From contig KN805393.1 in assembly GCA_000818945.1 (NCBI GenBank), forward strand, positions 148,827 to 212,826: 64,000 nucleotides of DNA, written 5' to 3'. Every line of letters starts with the position of its first letter. The stretch's first letter is position 1. A program made the translations under genes and the position numbers. The notes under the pieces were generated by a model, which saw only the letters and a list, made by a program, of their open reading frames with translations, made no database searches and was not told where the DNA came from. This DNA is from Schizochytrium sp. CCTCC M209059 (Eukaryota > Sar > Bigyra > Thraustochytrida > Thraustochytriidae). Below are positions 1 through 10,663 of the stretch, one piece after another.

Positions 1-1036
1 AAGTGGGCCCTGACTCGTCCGTGCGCATCTCCTCGCTCGCTGCCGCAGCAGCCTCGCGAACAAGCGGCGCGGTTGAACTAGCCGCGTCGATGAAGCCGCG
101 AATTTTTTCGTCATTGTTCTCCAACAATTTGGCCAAGAGGGCGGTACCGCCTTGCACTTGGTCAAGAATACCAGCGAGAATGTCCTTGATGAGCCTTTGC
201 AGGGCCGCTTTGATTTTGTCCACCCGACCTGCAAAGCCCTCGTCCGCCACAGTACTTTCGACGAGACTTTGTATTTCTTCAATGAGCTCTTTTGCTTCCG
301 GCTGGACTTCGTGAAGGGCATCCGCGATTTGAGTGCCAAGATCTTCGCTTGCTTCGCCTTCCTGGGCGCGTACTTTCTGGGTAAGCGATCGCAGTATGCC
401 GAGTACCGACTCTTTGTGCGAGCTAAGCTCCTCGTCGCCGGCAGCCACGAGCTCGGCAATCTTTTCAATGACTTCATCGGCAGGGTCTTTCGAATGACCG
501 CCAGTCTCCTCCACCTCTTGTTGAAACTCATCGCGGAGCTGTCCAGCTGTATCGCTTGCCACCTGGGCGGAGATCTTGGCTACTTCGTAGCCGATAAAGG
601 CATTCTGGCAGGTATTTTCGATGCCTCGAACGGATTCGATGGCGCCAGCCTCCAGCAACACAGCGAACACGTCGCGCATGACGCCTTGCATCTCTTGCTC
701 CATGTCCTCCACAGGCGCATCGGACTCCTCTAAAGCGCTCTGTACAAAGCTCATGGCCTTGCGGAGGGCTTCTTGGACCTGCGGCGGGGCCTCCTCGAGG
801 ACGCCGACGATGGGATCGTCGGCTTCCCTCGTCCTGGCCGCGAGCGTCTTCACAATGGAGTGCACGCGTTCCCTGTTTTCCTCGAGATCCGCGTTTCCCT
901 TGACAAGAGACGCCGTGATGCGCTGCAGCGCCAGCCCAACCTCCGCGTCGTCGACCTCTCTCGGCGCGGTCGCCGGGGCTTGCTCCGCGGGCGCGCTCGG
1001 CGCCGGCGCCGGCGTGGTCGTCGGGGCGGTATCCAT
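1..1036 (-). CDS. Partial acidic, helix-rich protein of unknown function (3' end outside window)
   Basis: The frame is open from an ATG at 1036 (minus strand) to the left edge of the window, giving 345 codons with no stop, so the C-terminus lies outside. The first 25 residues are Ala/Pro/Thr-rich. The rest is rich in Glu, Ala, Gln and Lys with regular hydrophobic spacing, which predicts long amphipathic helices or coiled coil (for example EEIQSLVEST and DKIKAALQRLIKDILAG). Only one Cys is visible, and I see no signal peptide, membrane segment or catalytic motif. The helical, low-complexity style recalls apolipoprotein/perilipin-like or scaffold proteins, but I do not recognise a family. It is transcribed divergently from the gene starting at 1960. 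The frame is well supported because it stays open over 1 kb with even composition, while overlapping frames on both strands read as Arg/Ser-rich noise. Confidence 0.72.
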   Translation of the reverse strand, partial: MDTAPTTTPAPAPSAPAEQAPATAPREVDDAEVGLALQRITASLVKGNADLEENRERVHSIVKTLAARTREADDPIVGVLEEAPPQVQEALRKAMSFVQSALEESDAPVEDMEQEMQGVMRDVFAVLLEAGAIESVRGIENTCQNAFIGYEVAKISAQVASDTAGQLRDEFQQEVEETGGHSKDPADEVIEKIAELVAAGDEELSSHKESVLGILRSLTQKVRAQEGEASEDLGTQIADALHEVQPEAKELIEEIQSLVESTVADEGFAGRVDKIKAALQRLIKDILAGILDQVQGGTALLAKLLENNDEKIRGFIDAASSTAPLVREAAAAASEEMRTDESGPT

Positions 1037-1959
1037 CTCGTCTCGCGCCGCTCTGGAGAGCGCCCGCTGCCGGCCGCCGCCTCGCCTCGCGATCAGTACC
1101 TCGCTCGCCCGCTCTCCGCACGCACGCACGCACGCACGCGTCCCTCTCGCTCGCCCGCGCCCTCTCGCGCGTGTCGCGCTCGCTCGGGGTCTGCGGCGAA
1201 GAGACTGTGCCTCACCCAAGTTCACTCACCTCCCTCTTCATTCGTCGTCGCAGCGCCTCCCGCCATGCCATGCCACACGCCACACCGCGCCGTGCCGCGA
1301 GCCACGCCTCGCCAGGCGACCCGCCATCGCACCAGACCTCATCCCGCGTCGCATCGCATTTCGCGCTGCCATCGCATCGCATCGCGCCGCACCGCGCCGC
1401 ATCGCATCGCGGGCTGGGCTCGCGATCGCGGGATGGCGCGAAGAGGACTCGGCACTAGCCTGCTAGGAGAGGGGGCAGAGCGGCAGGTGTCCGTTGACCC
1501 GCGGGTTGGCGGCAGGCGCGGCGAGCAGCGCGGGCTCGTGCGAGAGCGCGAGAGGTGCGCGGGAGCCTCGGCCGAGGGCGGGGAGGGCGAGCAGCGGGGG
1601 AGAGGAGGCCTGAGCGAGGCGCGAGAAAACGTACAGCGTCTGCCTGGAGAGGAGGCGGAAAAGGAAAGCGAAAGAAAAGGAGGAAAACAACGAGCGAAAG
1701 TGGTGGCAGCGTCGACGAGCGTCGAGGCTGGGGGAACACGAGCGCTTGATACTGTTAGTGAACTCGTAAGACAAGTGCACAACGAACAGCAAAAGCAACT
1801 TGGGAAAGCAGAGCAAAACAAGGTCGGGCACGAAAACCCCAACGACGAGCTGGGCAGCGCCACGGCGCACGCGGACGCCGCGACGCCGCGACGCCGGCTT
1901 GGCGAAGATCGGAAGAGGAGGACACGCGTGCGGCCTTGCTGCGTGAACACCCCAACGCG
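1037..1959. other. Divergent intergenic region with GCATC-type simple repeats
   Basis: This region separates two divergently transcribed genes and should hold both promoters and 5' leaders. It contains a CACG tetranucleotide run near 1119-1138, a degenerate GCATC/GCCGC repeat near 1345-1412, and a purine-rich stretch (about 1540-1700). An in-frame TGA at 1759 closes the downstream gene's frame, so its ATG at 1960 is the first available. I see no clear TATA box. Confidence 0.5.
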
Positions 1960-4900
1960 ATGACGTCGAAGGGGTCGCCGCGAGAAAGCCTTCGGCCCGA
2001 AGTCGTGGAGGTCGGCGCCGATGCAAGGCTCGAGGAAAAAGATGCAAGCAGCGAAATCTTGCAGAGAGCGCGCAGCGGACACCTTGGAAGCATCAAAGCA
2101 AGAGATAAATATCTGGATGGCAAGCAACCTGCACACGGGTTTGCGGGTCTCTCCGGGCAAAGTCTCTCGAACAAATTGCGTCTGGGCAAACTGGGAAGCG
2201 CCCTATGGGGCGGCGTTCCTAAATTCACCGAAACACACAAGACTGACCTTGACTTTGATGCAAATGCAGACAGCGATCCTCTGAGTCCCGAGGTGCTTCT
2301 ACGAAAGCGTCGTAACGTTCCTTCTGCTGCTGCGCGTGCCGATTTCGATGCTGATCGCGCCCTTCGCGCCAATACCGAGGGACAGTATGCCCGCCAGACG
2401 AGAGACAACACGTGGCAGCAAATAGGTCGAGTGGAAAGTGCGCTGGAGAAGCCGGTGACACGACGTGACATTGCGCTTCTTGACAAACAATTTGATCGCT
2501 CTGTGCACGCAAGTCAGCGTGATATCCGGCACTCGCGCAAACCAGGGACGGGTCTCGTGGCCGAGGCTCGCATGGAGCAAGACATTGTCGCTGTGCGCGA
2601 GTATGCGCGCAAGCTCGTCAAGCGACCGAGTGTAAGCGAATCCGCATCGCGGGTGACTTCGTCTCAAGTTGATGCCGGTAGTGTCGACGAGGCCCTTGAA
2701 CAAGCGTGGAATGAAGAATTGCAGGCAGCTCTTGGCTCTCATCTTGCCTCGCGGTCAAAACAGCGCGACGCAGAAGTGCAGAACCTGCTTGCAGCCTCGC
2801 TCTTCGAGCAAAAGTGGGCAGATCTTGTGCTCGGGGAGCTCCAGGGTCAGGTGCTAGTGTCTTGCCTCGAGCAGGGCAAACTCTTGGCCAAAGTTCGAGC
2901 CCAGTTGGCCACAAGCTTTTCCTCGCTCGCCGAGGCGCAAACAATTACACTAGACGAGTTGCACGACATGGCCAGAGCAGTCGAGTTTTTCCGGGCCAAA
3001 GCGCGTGACCTGGCCAAGCAGCAAAGCACAATTCGCGCAGAGATTGAATGGAAACACAAGGAAGACCTTGCGCATCAAGAGGCTCTTGCGAATGAAAAGT
3101 ATGCCGCTTATGAGGAAGACATTCGCGAGGTCGAGGCGTCGCAACAGCGCATGTCGGACACCCTCGCCGCTTTAAATGGAATTTACCGGAAAATGCGCGA
3201 CGATGCCGAAACGATGCGGAATCTCGATATGAGCGACGTATGTGCCAAGCTGGAGAAAAAGCTGGCGGCTGCACAAACCGAGCTTGAGGAGCTTCGTCCT
3301 TTGCGCGCGCAATGCGAAGAACTGACGCGAACTACGGAACGTCAGAGCGACCATATCGAGGAGCAAAGCCAGGAGATTGAGGGGTTGCGAGAGGAGCTCG
3401 AGCAGCGAAATGGACTCGTGCAGAGTCTTATGGAACAACACAGTGCACACTTGAGTTTCGAAGAGCTTGGCAAAGAAAAGGACGCCACGGGTGTGCAGCA
3501 CGCTTCCGAGGAGGCCTTTGAAGACGGCGACGAAGAAAGCGATGAGGACGATGAGGACGACGAGGACGACGAGGACGAAGACGAAGACGAAGAAGAAGGG
3601 GAGGAGGTCGACGAGACCAACGAAGGCGCAGACCTTGCAATTGTCGCAGATCCGGCAAACGAGCATGTGGATGGTACAGAGGATGCGGACGCAAGTAACC
3701 TTGAGGACGGTGCCGGCGCCGCCGGTACCGACGCAAACGACGAGACAGATGCAGCAGGGGACGGTGCTAAAAAGACAAAGGGTAAAAAGAAAAAGGGAAA
3801 AGGAAAGAAGCTCAAACGAAAAGGAAAGAAGAAGGCCAAAAAGAAGGAAACCCCCTTTATCGTGGGCAAGAAAATTCGCAAGACGACAGACACTGTCAAA
3901 GTCCCGGGCGTGGAGGACGCCAAGCTCGGCGGGCCAGGCGCAGCAGGGGAGATCCGCGAAGGAATGGATGAGGCAAGCAGTGCCAAAACCTTTTTGTGTC
4001 CCAGATGCAATGTCGCGCTTGACCGAGCAGGCAACATTGATCCCTCCGCTTTGGCCAACAGCGACAATCGTCTAGCCTGTGAAGGCTACCGGATGCTTTT
4101 GCCTAATCTCATGGGTTACAGGCCCGAGCGGCCGCGCAAATGGGTGTTGCGGTGCATGCGGAGCATTATTCGTGCGAAACGGTGCGCAGACTTTTCTGCA
4201 GCGCGTATGGGAAAGCCCAAGATTCGCTTTCCGGAGTTCGTCTATCTGTGGTTTACGCCACGCAAAGAGCGTCTCGCCGAGCTCGAGTCATTTGAAGGTC
4301 AAGAAGCAGTCCTCTTGGCCAAAGCCGAAGCAGACGAGAGTCGATGGGGCCTTTACTACGGTATCAAGAAGCTCGCCAAGGAGCTGCCCGAGGCGCGCGT
4401 TTTTTACACGTTCCTGGACGAAAAGTACGGCGAGGACGACTTTGCCTTTTACCTGCACTGTCTGACCATCATGGAAGCCGTGGTGAACGAGAGGCGGTGC
4501 GTCTTTGCATGGGGCTTCAACACGAATGCATGCGACTACGACGCGATGCGTGAAGTGGAGGACGAAGAAGGCGGCGAAGATGATCTTGACGACTTTATCT
4601 TTGTAGAAATCCGCCACGCTGTTGAAGTCACAGAGCGCGTCATGAAGCGTGCTTCGGAGGACGATTGCAAGCGCGCGGTCAAGACGCTGGTGGAAAACGC
4701 TGTCCAGGAAGAAATTCGCATCACGCCAACCACAGGCCAGCGCATTATCGACATCAATGTCTGCCTGCGCGTCCTCCTCCAAGAGTATCGCGACGAGCAG
4801 GCACACAGGCGCGCAGCGCTGCGTCTCATGTTTGGATGCGCCTCGTCGGGGCCGGAAGAGCAAGTCGTAAATAAGTGCGTGGATCTGAGTCAAATGATTA

Positions 4901-7164
4901 CCATTGTCCAAACGCTCAACTCGCGCGCCGGACCCGCAGAAGCTGTGACCTTGTATCGTCTCGCGTACGAGATGGGTCGAGGCAAAGTCAACATCGAGTC
5001 CTTTACGCAGGCGGCGAATCGACTCAACTTTTTCTCCGATTGCTTGCGTTTGCCTTCACATTTTGGCACCGAGGCCGCAAACGAGCTATCATCAGCGCAA
5101 TGCATCCAAATTGGCTCGCAGGTTCGCCAGCAAATGGCCTTGCTGCGCCCGATCGTGGACACCTTTATGGGACGTCTCGATCCACCTGCGCGTCGCGAGC
5201 TGCAGCATCTCGTGTATGATGTTTCAGATGAGCTCGAGCGCGGCAGCGTAACTCTGGATGGAAGGCGTGCGCTTTGTGCGATTCGCCGCATGCTCTTCTT
5301 CCTCTTGGGCGAGCGAAATGGGCGTCGCGAGCTTTATGGCGAGCAGGATCGCTCGGGCGACATTGCAGTTGTAAATGCAAAGCGCGAAGTGGAAACGCTG
5401 TGCGCGATTCTGCGCGACTTTGCCAAGGACGATCGCGAGGATCGGATGCAAGAGCTCCAACTGAAGAGTTCCGCCGTGAGAATTCAGCAAAAGTGGCGGC
5501 AGCGGCAGGAATTAGCGCCTGGAGTGCCACACACGATGCGCAAGCTCATGAGCGGCTGCTTTGAACCAGGTGTGATTGTCGAGGCCCCGGCGCATCGCGC
5601 ATCAGTCATTGCTGAGCCGCGCAAGGATGACGAGGCGAATGCTTCGGTAGCGACCGTGCGACGAAGGCTCCTTCGTGCCCCAGTGCTTCCAGAAGATTTT
5701 GCCTTGATATTTATGGAAGAGGCCTACAAATACAAGCTATGTGCGGACGCTCTAACAGGGGCGCGTGCGAGCGTGGAGGAGGCCATCCACGGCATGGCAA
5801 TAACCATGTTTGGTGTTCGTGCGGTGGCAGAGCGTTTCATTTACGACTTTTTCTACAGTGTCCACAAGCATGCAGCGACAAACCTTCGTCTTCGTCTCTT
5901 TGCTCGTTTTACAGGAGTGCGAACCCCGGCCTTGCTTCCGCCAAAGCCAAAGTCTGCACTGGATCCCATCGAAGACATGGCAAGCACGACGAAACTGGAG
6001 CACGAGATTGGCTACGGACTCGAGAATGACTGGTCACATGAGCCCATGAAGCGAGTCTGGCCCAAGGCGCTGCGGGCGTCTGCTGCGGCGCACACATATG
6101 TGTCCGCCCTCGCGATCATTCACCAGGCGGCAGGAAGTCCAAGCGGGAAACTCTTTGTGGACACCATTCCTCTTCCCAAGGCTGTCATGGTCGTAAAGTC
6201 TGTCTTCAAGGATGCTTGCAACCCATCCAAGCATAGACCTTGCGGGGCCCAACCTTCGGCCCGTGTTGTAGAGGAGTGCATGACACGAATCGAGCGACTT
6301 CCGGTGCAATCCGGAAATGTAGAGACTGACAAGCTTGCCCTCATTATTTTGCAGGGTTGGCACGCAGAGAGCATTTACCGTACAAGGAGTCTGCGCGAGG
6401 CGTTCGAGCCGCGCGAAGCTTCGGTCGAGACCATCGTTTCGCTACCTGAATTTTCGCGATCTTGCGCGCCGCTCTTGCTTGATGCACAGACAGAAGCCCA
6501 AGAAGTCAACATGGTGGACCTCTATCGACGGCTCTGTGTCGAGAGCGAGCCGTACCCAGTACTGCAGCCAGGAGCCATTCAAATGGCACTTCATTCGCAG
6601 GGCGATTGCACATGGGCATCGCGTGTTATTGGCGGCTCTGCCGGAGGCCAAAAGAAGGACACGGCGACAGCACCTTCGGGCGCTCCCTCCTCGGCTGTAG
6701 CTTTCTTGCAGACCTTTGCACCCGCATCCGAGAGTCGCTGGCGATTGCTCGTGTACTTTTGGCAACCTTTGCAGGCGACAATTTCCGGAATACTTGTGCG
6801 GATCCAAAATGAGCTTCCAACAAAGAATTTGAAGCGGTCTTCGAAGAAGGCTCGCGCTCGAATGATGCAGGAGGATATTGATCGCGAAGATGACGAGTAT
6901 GCGCGGACTCTCGAGCGTCGAAGGCTGCTTTGCTCTCGTCTTGACACCGATCTCGAGATCTTTATGAATGCCTATAGTGAAATGACATCGGGAGGTGCCG
7001 AGAAACGCAGCAGCGCTGGTGTCGAGAGCGTGTGGACGCTGATGCGCACGTTCCTCGAAGGTTTGCAGCTCGCTCGATACGAGCTCGGGGAAGCTGACGA
7101 ACCCATTGTCGACCGCTGGGATCAGGAACGTCTTGAGCGGATGCGACCTCTGGAACAGGTGTGA
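1960..7164 (+). CDS. Large coiled-coil protein with acidic and Lys-rich tracts and one IQ motif, function unknown
   Basis: The protein has 1734 residues from the ATG at 1960; the frame upstream stops at 1759. Order of parts: a charged N-terminal region, long Glu/Lys/Gln coiled coil (about residues 270-490), an Asp/Glu tract (about 518-555), and a Lys/Gly tract (about 602-635). Next comes a CPRC motif at about residue 680 that could be half of a zinc site, then a long globular C-terminal half. Near residue 1170 the segment VRIQQKWRQRQE fits an IQ calmodulin-binding motif. There is no signal peptide or convincing membrane span. The architecture suggests a cytoskeletal or flagellar scaffold regulated by calmodulin, but that is inference; I recognise no named family in the globular part (residues about 690-1160 and 1210-1734). 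The even, open 5.2 kb frame makes the gene call itself secure. Confidence 0.85.
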   Translation: MTSKGSPRESLRPEVVEVGADARLEEKDASSEILQRARSGHLGSIKARDKYLDGKQPAHGFAGLSGQSLSNKLRLGKLGSALWGGVPKFTETHKTDLDFDANADSDPLSPEVLLRKRRNVPSAAARADFDADRALRANTEGQYARQTRDNTWQQIGRVESALEKPVTRRDIALLDKQFDRSVHASQRDIRHSRKPGTGLVAEARMEQDIVAVREYARKLVKRPSVSESASRVTSSQVDAGSVDEALEQAWNEELQAALGSHLASRSKQRDAEVQNLLAASLFEQKWADLVLGELQGQVLVSCLEQGKLLAKVRAQLATSFSSLAEAQTITLDELHDMARAVEFFRAKARDLAKQQSTIRAEIEWKHKEDLAHQEALANEKYAAYEEDIREVEASQQRMSDTLAALNGIYRKMRDDAETMRNLDMSDVCAKLEKKLAAAQTELEELRPLRAQCEELTRTTERQSDHIEEQSQEIEGLREELEQRNGLVQSLMEQHSAHLSFEELGKEKDATGVQHASEEAFEDGDEESDEDDEDDEDDEDEDEDEEEGEEVDETNEGADLAIVADPANEHVDGTEDADASNLEDGAGAAGTDANDETDAAGDGAKKTKGKKKKGKGKKLKRKGKKKAKKKETPFIVGKKIRKTTDTVKVPGVEDAKLGGPGAAGEIREGMDEASSAKTFLCPRCNVALDRAGNIDPSALANSDNRLACEGYRMLLPNLMGYRPERPRKWVLRCMRSIIRAKRCADFSAARMGKPKIRFPEFVYLWFTPRKERLAELESFEGQEAVLLAKAEADESRWGLYYGIKKLAKELPEARVFYTFLDEKYGEDDFAFYLHCLTIMEAVVNERRCVFAWGFNTNACDYDAMREVEDEEGGEDDLDDFIFVEIRHAVEVTERVMKRASEDDCKRAVKTLVENAVQEEIRITPTTGQRIIDINVCLRVLLQEYRDEQAHRRAALRLMFGCASSGPEEQVVNKCVDLSQMITIVQTLNSRAGPAEAVTLYRLAYEMGRGKVNIESFTQAANRLNFFSDCLRLPSHFGTEAANELSSAQCIQIGSQVRQQMALLRPIVDTFMGRLDPPARRELQHLVYDVSDELERGSVTLDGRRALCAIRRMLFFLLGERNGRRELYGEQDRSGDIAVVNAKREVETLCAILRDFAKDDREDRMQELQLKSSAVRIQQKWRQRQELAPGVPHTMRKLMSGCFEPGVIVEAPAHRASVIAEPRKDDEANASVATVRRRLLRAPVLPEDFALIFMEEAYKYKLCADALTGARASVEEAIHGMAITMFGVRAVAERFIYDFFYSVHKHAATNLRLRLFARFTGVRTPALLPPKPKSALDPIEDMASTTKLEHEIGYGLENDWSHEPMKRVWPKALRASAAAHTYVSALAIIHQAAGSPSGKLFVDTIPLPKAVMVVKSVFKDACNPSKHRPCGAQPSARVVEECMTRIERLPVQSGNVETDKLALIILQGWHAESIYRTRSLREAFEPREASVETIVSLPEFSRSCAPLLLDAQTEAQEVNMVDLYRRLCVESEPYPVLQPGAIQMALHSQGDCTWASRVIGGSAGGQKKDTATAPSGAPSSAVAFLQTFAPASESRWRLLVYFWQPLQATISGILVRIQNELPTKNLKRSSKKARARMMQEDIDREDDEYARTLERRRLLCSRLDTDLEIFMNAYSEMTSGGAEKRSSAGVESVWTLMRTFLEGLQLARYELGEADEPIVDRWDQERLERMRPLEQV

Positions 7165-7363
7165 GTACGTTTTGCATAAATGTCGTCACAGTCAGATTAG
7201 CCTATCATGTTAATGATTTTTTGACTGGGAAAAGAGCTCAAACATTTTAAAACACACAGAAGCAAACCTGTTATTCCCTTTCCTCTCTTTCAAAAATGAA
7301 AAGACGTGAAATGCAAAAGATTTGTTAGCATTTGAATTTAACCGTGCAGTGCTGCAATCATGA

Positions 7364-9301
7364 TTAGCTCTTGGCTCGAACCCATAACTCGAATCCCTTG
7401 TCAATCTTGTTGCGGTCCGAGCTAAAGTGCACAAGCATCTGCTGCGCCTGGGCTTCCAGAGTCTCTGTCGCTTTCACTCTTCCATCAAAAGTATCACGCA
7501 AAACGGTCTTGATCTGGCCTTGCGCCAAAGCCTTGAATGTGGCTTCGGCAGTCGAGGTGACGTCCCAAACCTCGAGAATGTCTTTGTTAGCCTGCGTCCT
7601 TCCTCCTTTAATAATCTGGAAGCTGACGAGCTTATCCGCGGGAGCCCGAATAATCCAACACAGATCGGCATCGTTCTCGTACTTTCTGTCCTCGTTCGTC
7701 TCGAGCTTGATCCAAAAACCATGAACGGAAAGATCGATGACCACATTGTCCTTTGGGCTCTGGCACTTGTCGCTCCAGTCTAAATCGACTCGTGAACAGT
7801 CCTTGGAGTTTGTCACACACTGACGTGTGGCCTCGTCGAGTATGAGGTCATCGGGACAGCGGCAATATGTTTGCAGAAAAGCGCTTTCCTCCTCGTGCGT
7901 GTAGGAATCTTGCGGACTGGGGAGAACAATGAAGGCACGTTCCGCGTCATCAGGGCACTTTTTATCAAGATTCAAGCCACTGCACTTTTTTTCGCAAGCA
8001 GGTTTGAAGCATTGTGTGAGAATCATATTGTTCGGACATGCAGGAAAGTCGCTTTCCGTGGCGACAATCTCTAGCTCGGTCGGGGCCGACGTCGGTGACG
8101 TTGGAGAAGGAGTAGGAGACTCTGTTTCGGGAGACGTAAGAGACTCCGTCGGAAATTGGGTCGGAGACATGGTAGGAAAGCTGGTTGGGCTTTGTGTAGG
8201 AGCCTTTGTTGGGGCCGGCGTTCCAAAATCGATCCTGTTGGTACAAGCGGAAGACTTGACCATTTGAACACACTTTGAAACCTTTTTCTTGTTCTCCTTG
8301 ATGTCGATGGGCTTATCGTAGTGAAGCTCGCATGTACCGCTGCTCTCGGAGTTTCCATAAAACTCGTAACCTTTGCAGTAGGTCGACTCGAGGCACTTTC
8401 GGTAGCATTTTTCCTCGCTGATGCTTCGGATTACCGTGAAGTCGCCGTGATAAGTCCGATCTCGGACGTTGGTAGGATTGGCAAAGCGGCAGTATCCAAT
8501 ACCAATAAGGTTGGGGCATTTGAGAGCTTTGTTGCGCTCAGGGATCTCGTACATACAGAGCTGGTGAGTCTTGATATAGTCCGCTCGATTTTTGAGCGTC
8601 GCGTAGACTTTTCCGGAACGTTTCATAATGAGTGCGGAACACTTGTCAGGAGACGATGTATACTCACTGTTACCATAAGTACTTGTGTACTCGGTGAAGT
8701 AGTCTTCGTCAGAATAGGAGTAATCATGCTGATGCCAACTCACGTAATCAGACGTGTAGCCGCGTCGTCCCGAAGAATACGAATCGTCGTCATCGAATTC
8801 CGTATCATAATTCGTTTCGTACTTGTCGTCGTCGGGATTGCCTCCATAGTAGGTAGACTGCTCATCACAAGAGCGCCAGCCAATGGACCTTCCTAACAAA
8901 TCGGGAAGCTGATCAGCATCTTTCAGGACCTTGTGAGATGGTGCTCTAACATGACCGACCTTTCCGGCGGCATACCCAAGGCGAGGCGTCCAACCGATGA
9001 ATGCCCAGCTCAGGCCTGTGCCCTTGAGTACTTTCTCCATTGCTTGAGCTTGCGCTTTATTGGTGATGGTGGCGCGCTCCATGTTGCGCGCCTGCTTATA
9101 TGTCTGGCGGCAAAAATCTTGCCTTTTTTCAAATTGCTCGTGGAAGTTCCGGGCTTCGTTATCTTTCGCAAGACCCATGCACCATCCCTCGTGAAAGTAG
9201 AAGCCTTCAACGCATTTGTCACTTGTTTTGCTTGCCGCTGCATTCAAGGTCAGCGTTGCAAGTGTCACAACAACAATTCCAACGAGTGCGAGGCGGGTCA
9301 T
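7364..9301 (-). CDS. Secreted CTLD-PAN-TIL-CUB protein, paralog 1 (645 aa)
   Basis: Residues 1-24 are a signal peptide ending near NAAA/SK. Residues 30-252 form a C-type-lectin-like domain, recognised from GFYFHEGWC, the ATITN helix start and WAFIGW; it is split by a Tyr/Asp/Ser-rich insert (about 146-218). Residues 262-344 are a PAN/apple module with paired Cys (CYRKC, GTCELHYDKP). A Pro/Thr/Ser linker with PTxSPT repeats spans 360-410. Residues 422-502 hold a nine-Cys TIL-like module starting CPNNMILTQC, and 513-645 resemble a CUB domain (DADLCWIIRAP, DILEVWD, FELWVRA). The product is probably a secreted, O-glycosylated matrix or adhesion protein. It is the first of four same-strand paralogs and closest to the next one (10664-12475). 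Domain names rest on motif reading; the TIL and CUB calls are less certain than CTLD and PAN. Confidence 0.88.
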   Translation of the reverse strand: MTRLALVGIVVVTLATLTLNAAASKTSDKCVEGFYFHEGWCMGLAKDNEARNFHEQFEKRQDFCRQTYKQARNMERATITNKAQAQAMEKVLKGTGLSWAFIGWTPRLGYAAGKVGHVRAPSHKVLKDADQLPDLLGRSIGWRSCDEQSTYYGGNPDDDKYETNYDTEFDDDDSYSSGRRGYTSDYVSWHQHDYSYSDEDYFTEYTSTYGNSEYTSSPDKCSALIMKRSGKVYATLKNRADYIKTHQLCMYEIPERNKALKCPNLIGIGYCRFANPTNVRDRTYHGDFTVIRSISEEKCYRKCLESTYCKGYEFYGNSESSGTCELHYDKPIDIKENKKKVSKCVQMVKSSACTNRIDFGTPAPTKAPTQSPTSFPTMSPTQFPTESLTSPETESPTPSPTSPTSAPTELEIVATESDFPACPNNMILTQCFKPACEKKCSGLNLDKKCPDDAERAFIVLPSPQDSYTHEEESAFLQTYCRCPDDLILDEATRQCVTNSKDCSRVDLDWSDKCQSPKDNVVIDLSVHGFWIKLETNEDRKYENDADLCWIIRAPADKLVSFQIIKGGRTQANKDILEVWDVTSTAEATFKALAQGQIKTVLRDTFDGRVKATETLEAQAQQMLVHFSSDRNKIDKGFELWVRAKS

Positions 9302-10663
9302 GTTTTCGGCTCGAATTGAATAGGCTTTGCGGTTCTTCGTTTCGGTTTTGCTGACCAGGAGTGCATGCTCGTTTTTTCTTTGGCAGCTTGAGTTCGAGCT
9401 TCAGGCCCAACTTTGTTCTTCTCGAGCTTGATCAACACAGCCTCCGCGCCGTCGGTGTAGATCGAGCCTACCACATTTGGCCTCTCGATACTGCTGGCTT
9501 CTAACACCTCCGCTCCACCACAGTGCTCGTGCTTGCGCCGCCGGGTTGGTGACCTGTCCAGCTGGTGAGATCCTAAATCTCGTATCAGAAATTCCGTTGC
9601 AGTGCAAAGAAGTTCAACTTCGAAGTTTCACCAGCTTCCTAGAATGCATTCGTTAGCGCGGGCACGATCTCTCATAGGCATCAGAGGATAGCAGAACTCC
9701 GCGCTGCAAGTCCGCGACGCAACTGGGGTCACGTCATGTCACTTCATCTCACCTCACTCGCCTCAACTCACCTCAGCTCACCTCAACTCACCTCACCTCA
9801 CCTCATCTCACCTCGAAACAAGGCGGAAGACTATGCTAAGACGATTCGAACATCAGGCAAGCCAACGCCAGGTTCTTGTTGCCGTCCCCACAGTTGCGTC
9901 CAAGATCACGCATGATTGATGTGCTCGGCCACAGAATTTCCTTTTCAAAGAGTACGTTGGCCTCGCCCCTGAGTCGCTGCCGCTGCCGATGCCACTGCCA
10001 TCCGACACGCTTAGTCAAGCCAGGTAGACCAACAGCAACGGGAATGGCCGCGTGCATCCGTGACGAGACTTTTCATGAGCTATGGCGAACGGATCGATAA
10101 TGAATGGATGAATGCAGCAAGAACGCTGTTTGTTGATGGACCGTTACAGGAGGAAGGCATGGTCAATACTCCTGTAGGCCGAGGTTTAGAACTCTACCCT
10201 GCCTTCAGAAACTTTTCCTGGATCTAGCTAATGAGAAAATCGATAAGTCGAAACGAAATAGAATTTATTGAAGAAGTGGATTTCGAAGAACGCCAAGGCG
10301 CCGTTACTCGCTGCGTCGGTATCAGCGGCCTTGCCAGCGGCTTGGATGTCCGCGCTATTATAAAAAAAGGTACGATGGAGCGCCTCTACCTTGCTTGATT
10401 CTAGTACCGCGCACATACGCCGCGCATGAAAAAACAAATAAAATAATATTCGATTGCTCTTGCCCGGTTGCCTCTAGAATGCACAAGAGCTCCTTGAAAG
10501 AAAAGAAGAAGTTCGAGAAAAGAAGCAAGGACAGAGTGTGACTACATTTAAGGCTTTTTACACACACAACAAGACATGTGGTTATATTTGAAGATGAAGA
10601 ATGGACCGTAGAAAAGGATAGATTGATGTTTTAGCGTTTACGCCAAACAATGAGCTTGGGTCA
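9302..10663. other. Intergenic region between paralogs 1 and 2
   Basis: No supportable gene was found; all open frames are short and lack protein-like composition. It holds a CTCACCTCAA-type minisatellite (9744-9814). The stretch 10430-10640 is AT-richer and should include the 3' flank of the 603-residue paralog. The first few hundred bases should carry the promoter of the gene starting at 9301. Confidence 0.5.
9744..9814. repeat. Minisatellite of CTCACCTCAA/CTCAC units
   Basis: About seven imperfect copies of a 5- or 10-base CTCAC/CTCAA unit in tandem, upstream of the gene starting at 9301. Confidence 0.8.

Noticed and set aside
9838..9862. Possible tRNA B-box (TTCGAA context)
   Set aside because: No matching A-box, acceptor stem or cloverleaf can be folded around it; I found no convincing tRNA or rRNA in the window.
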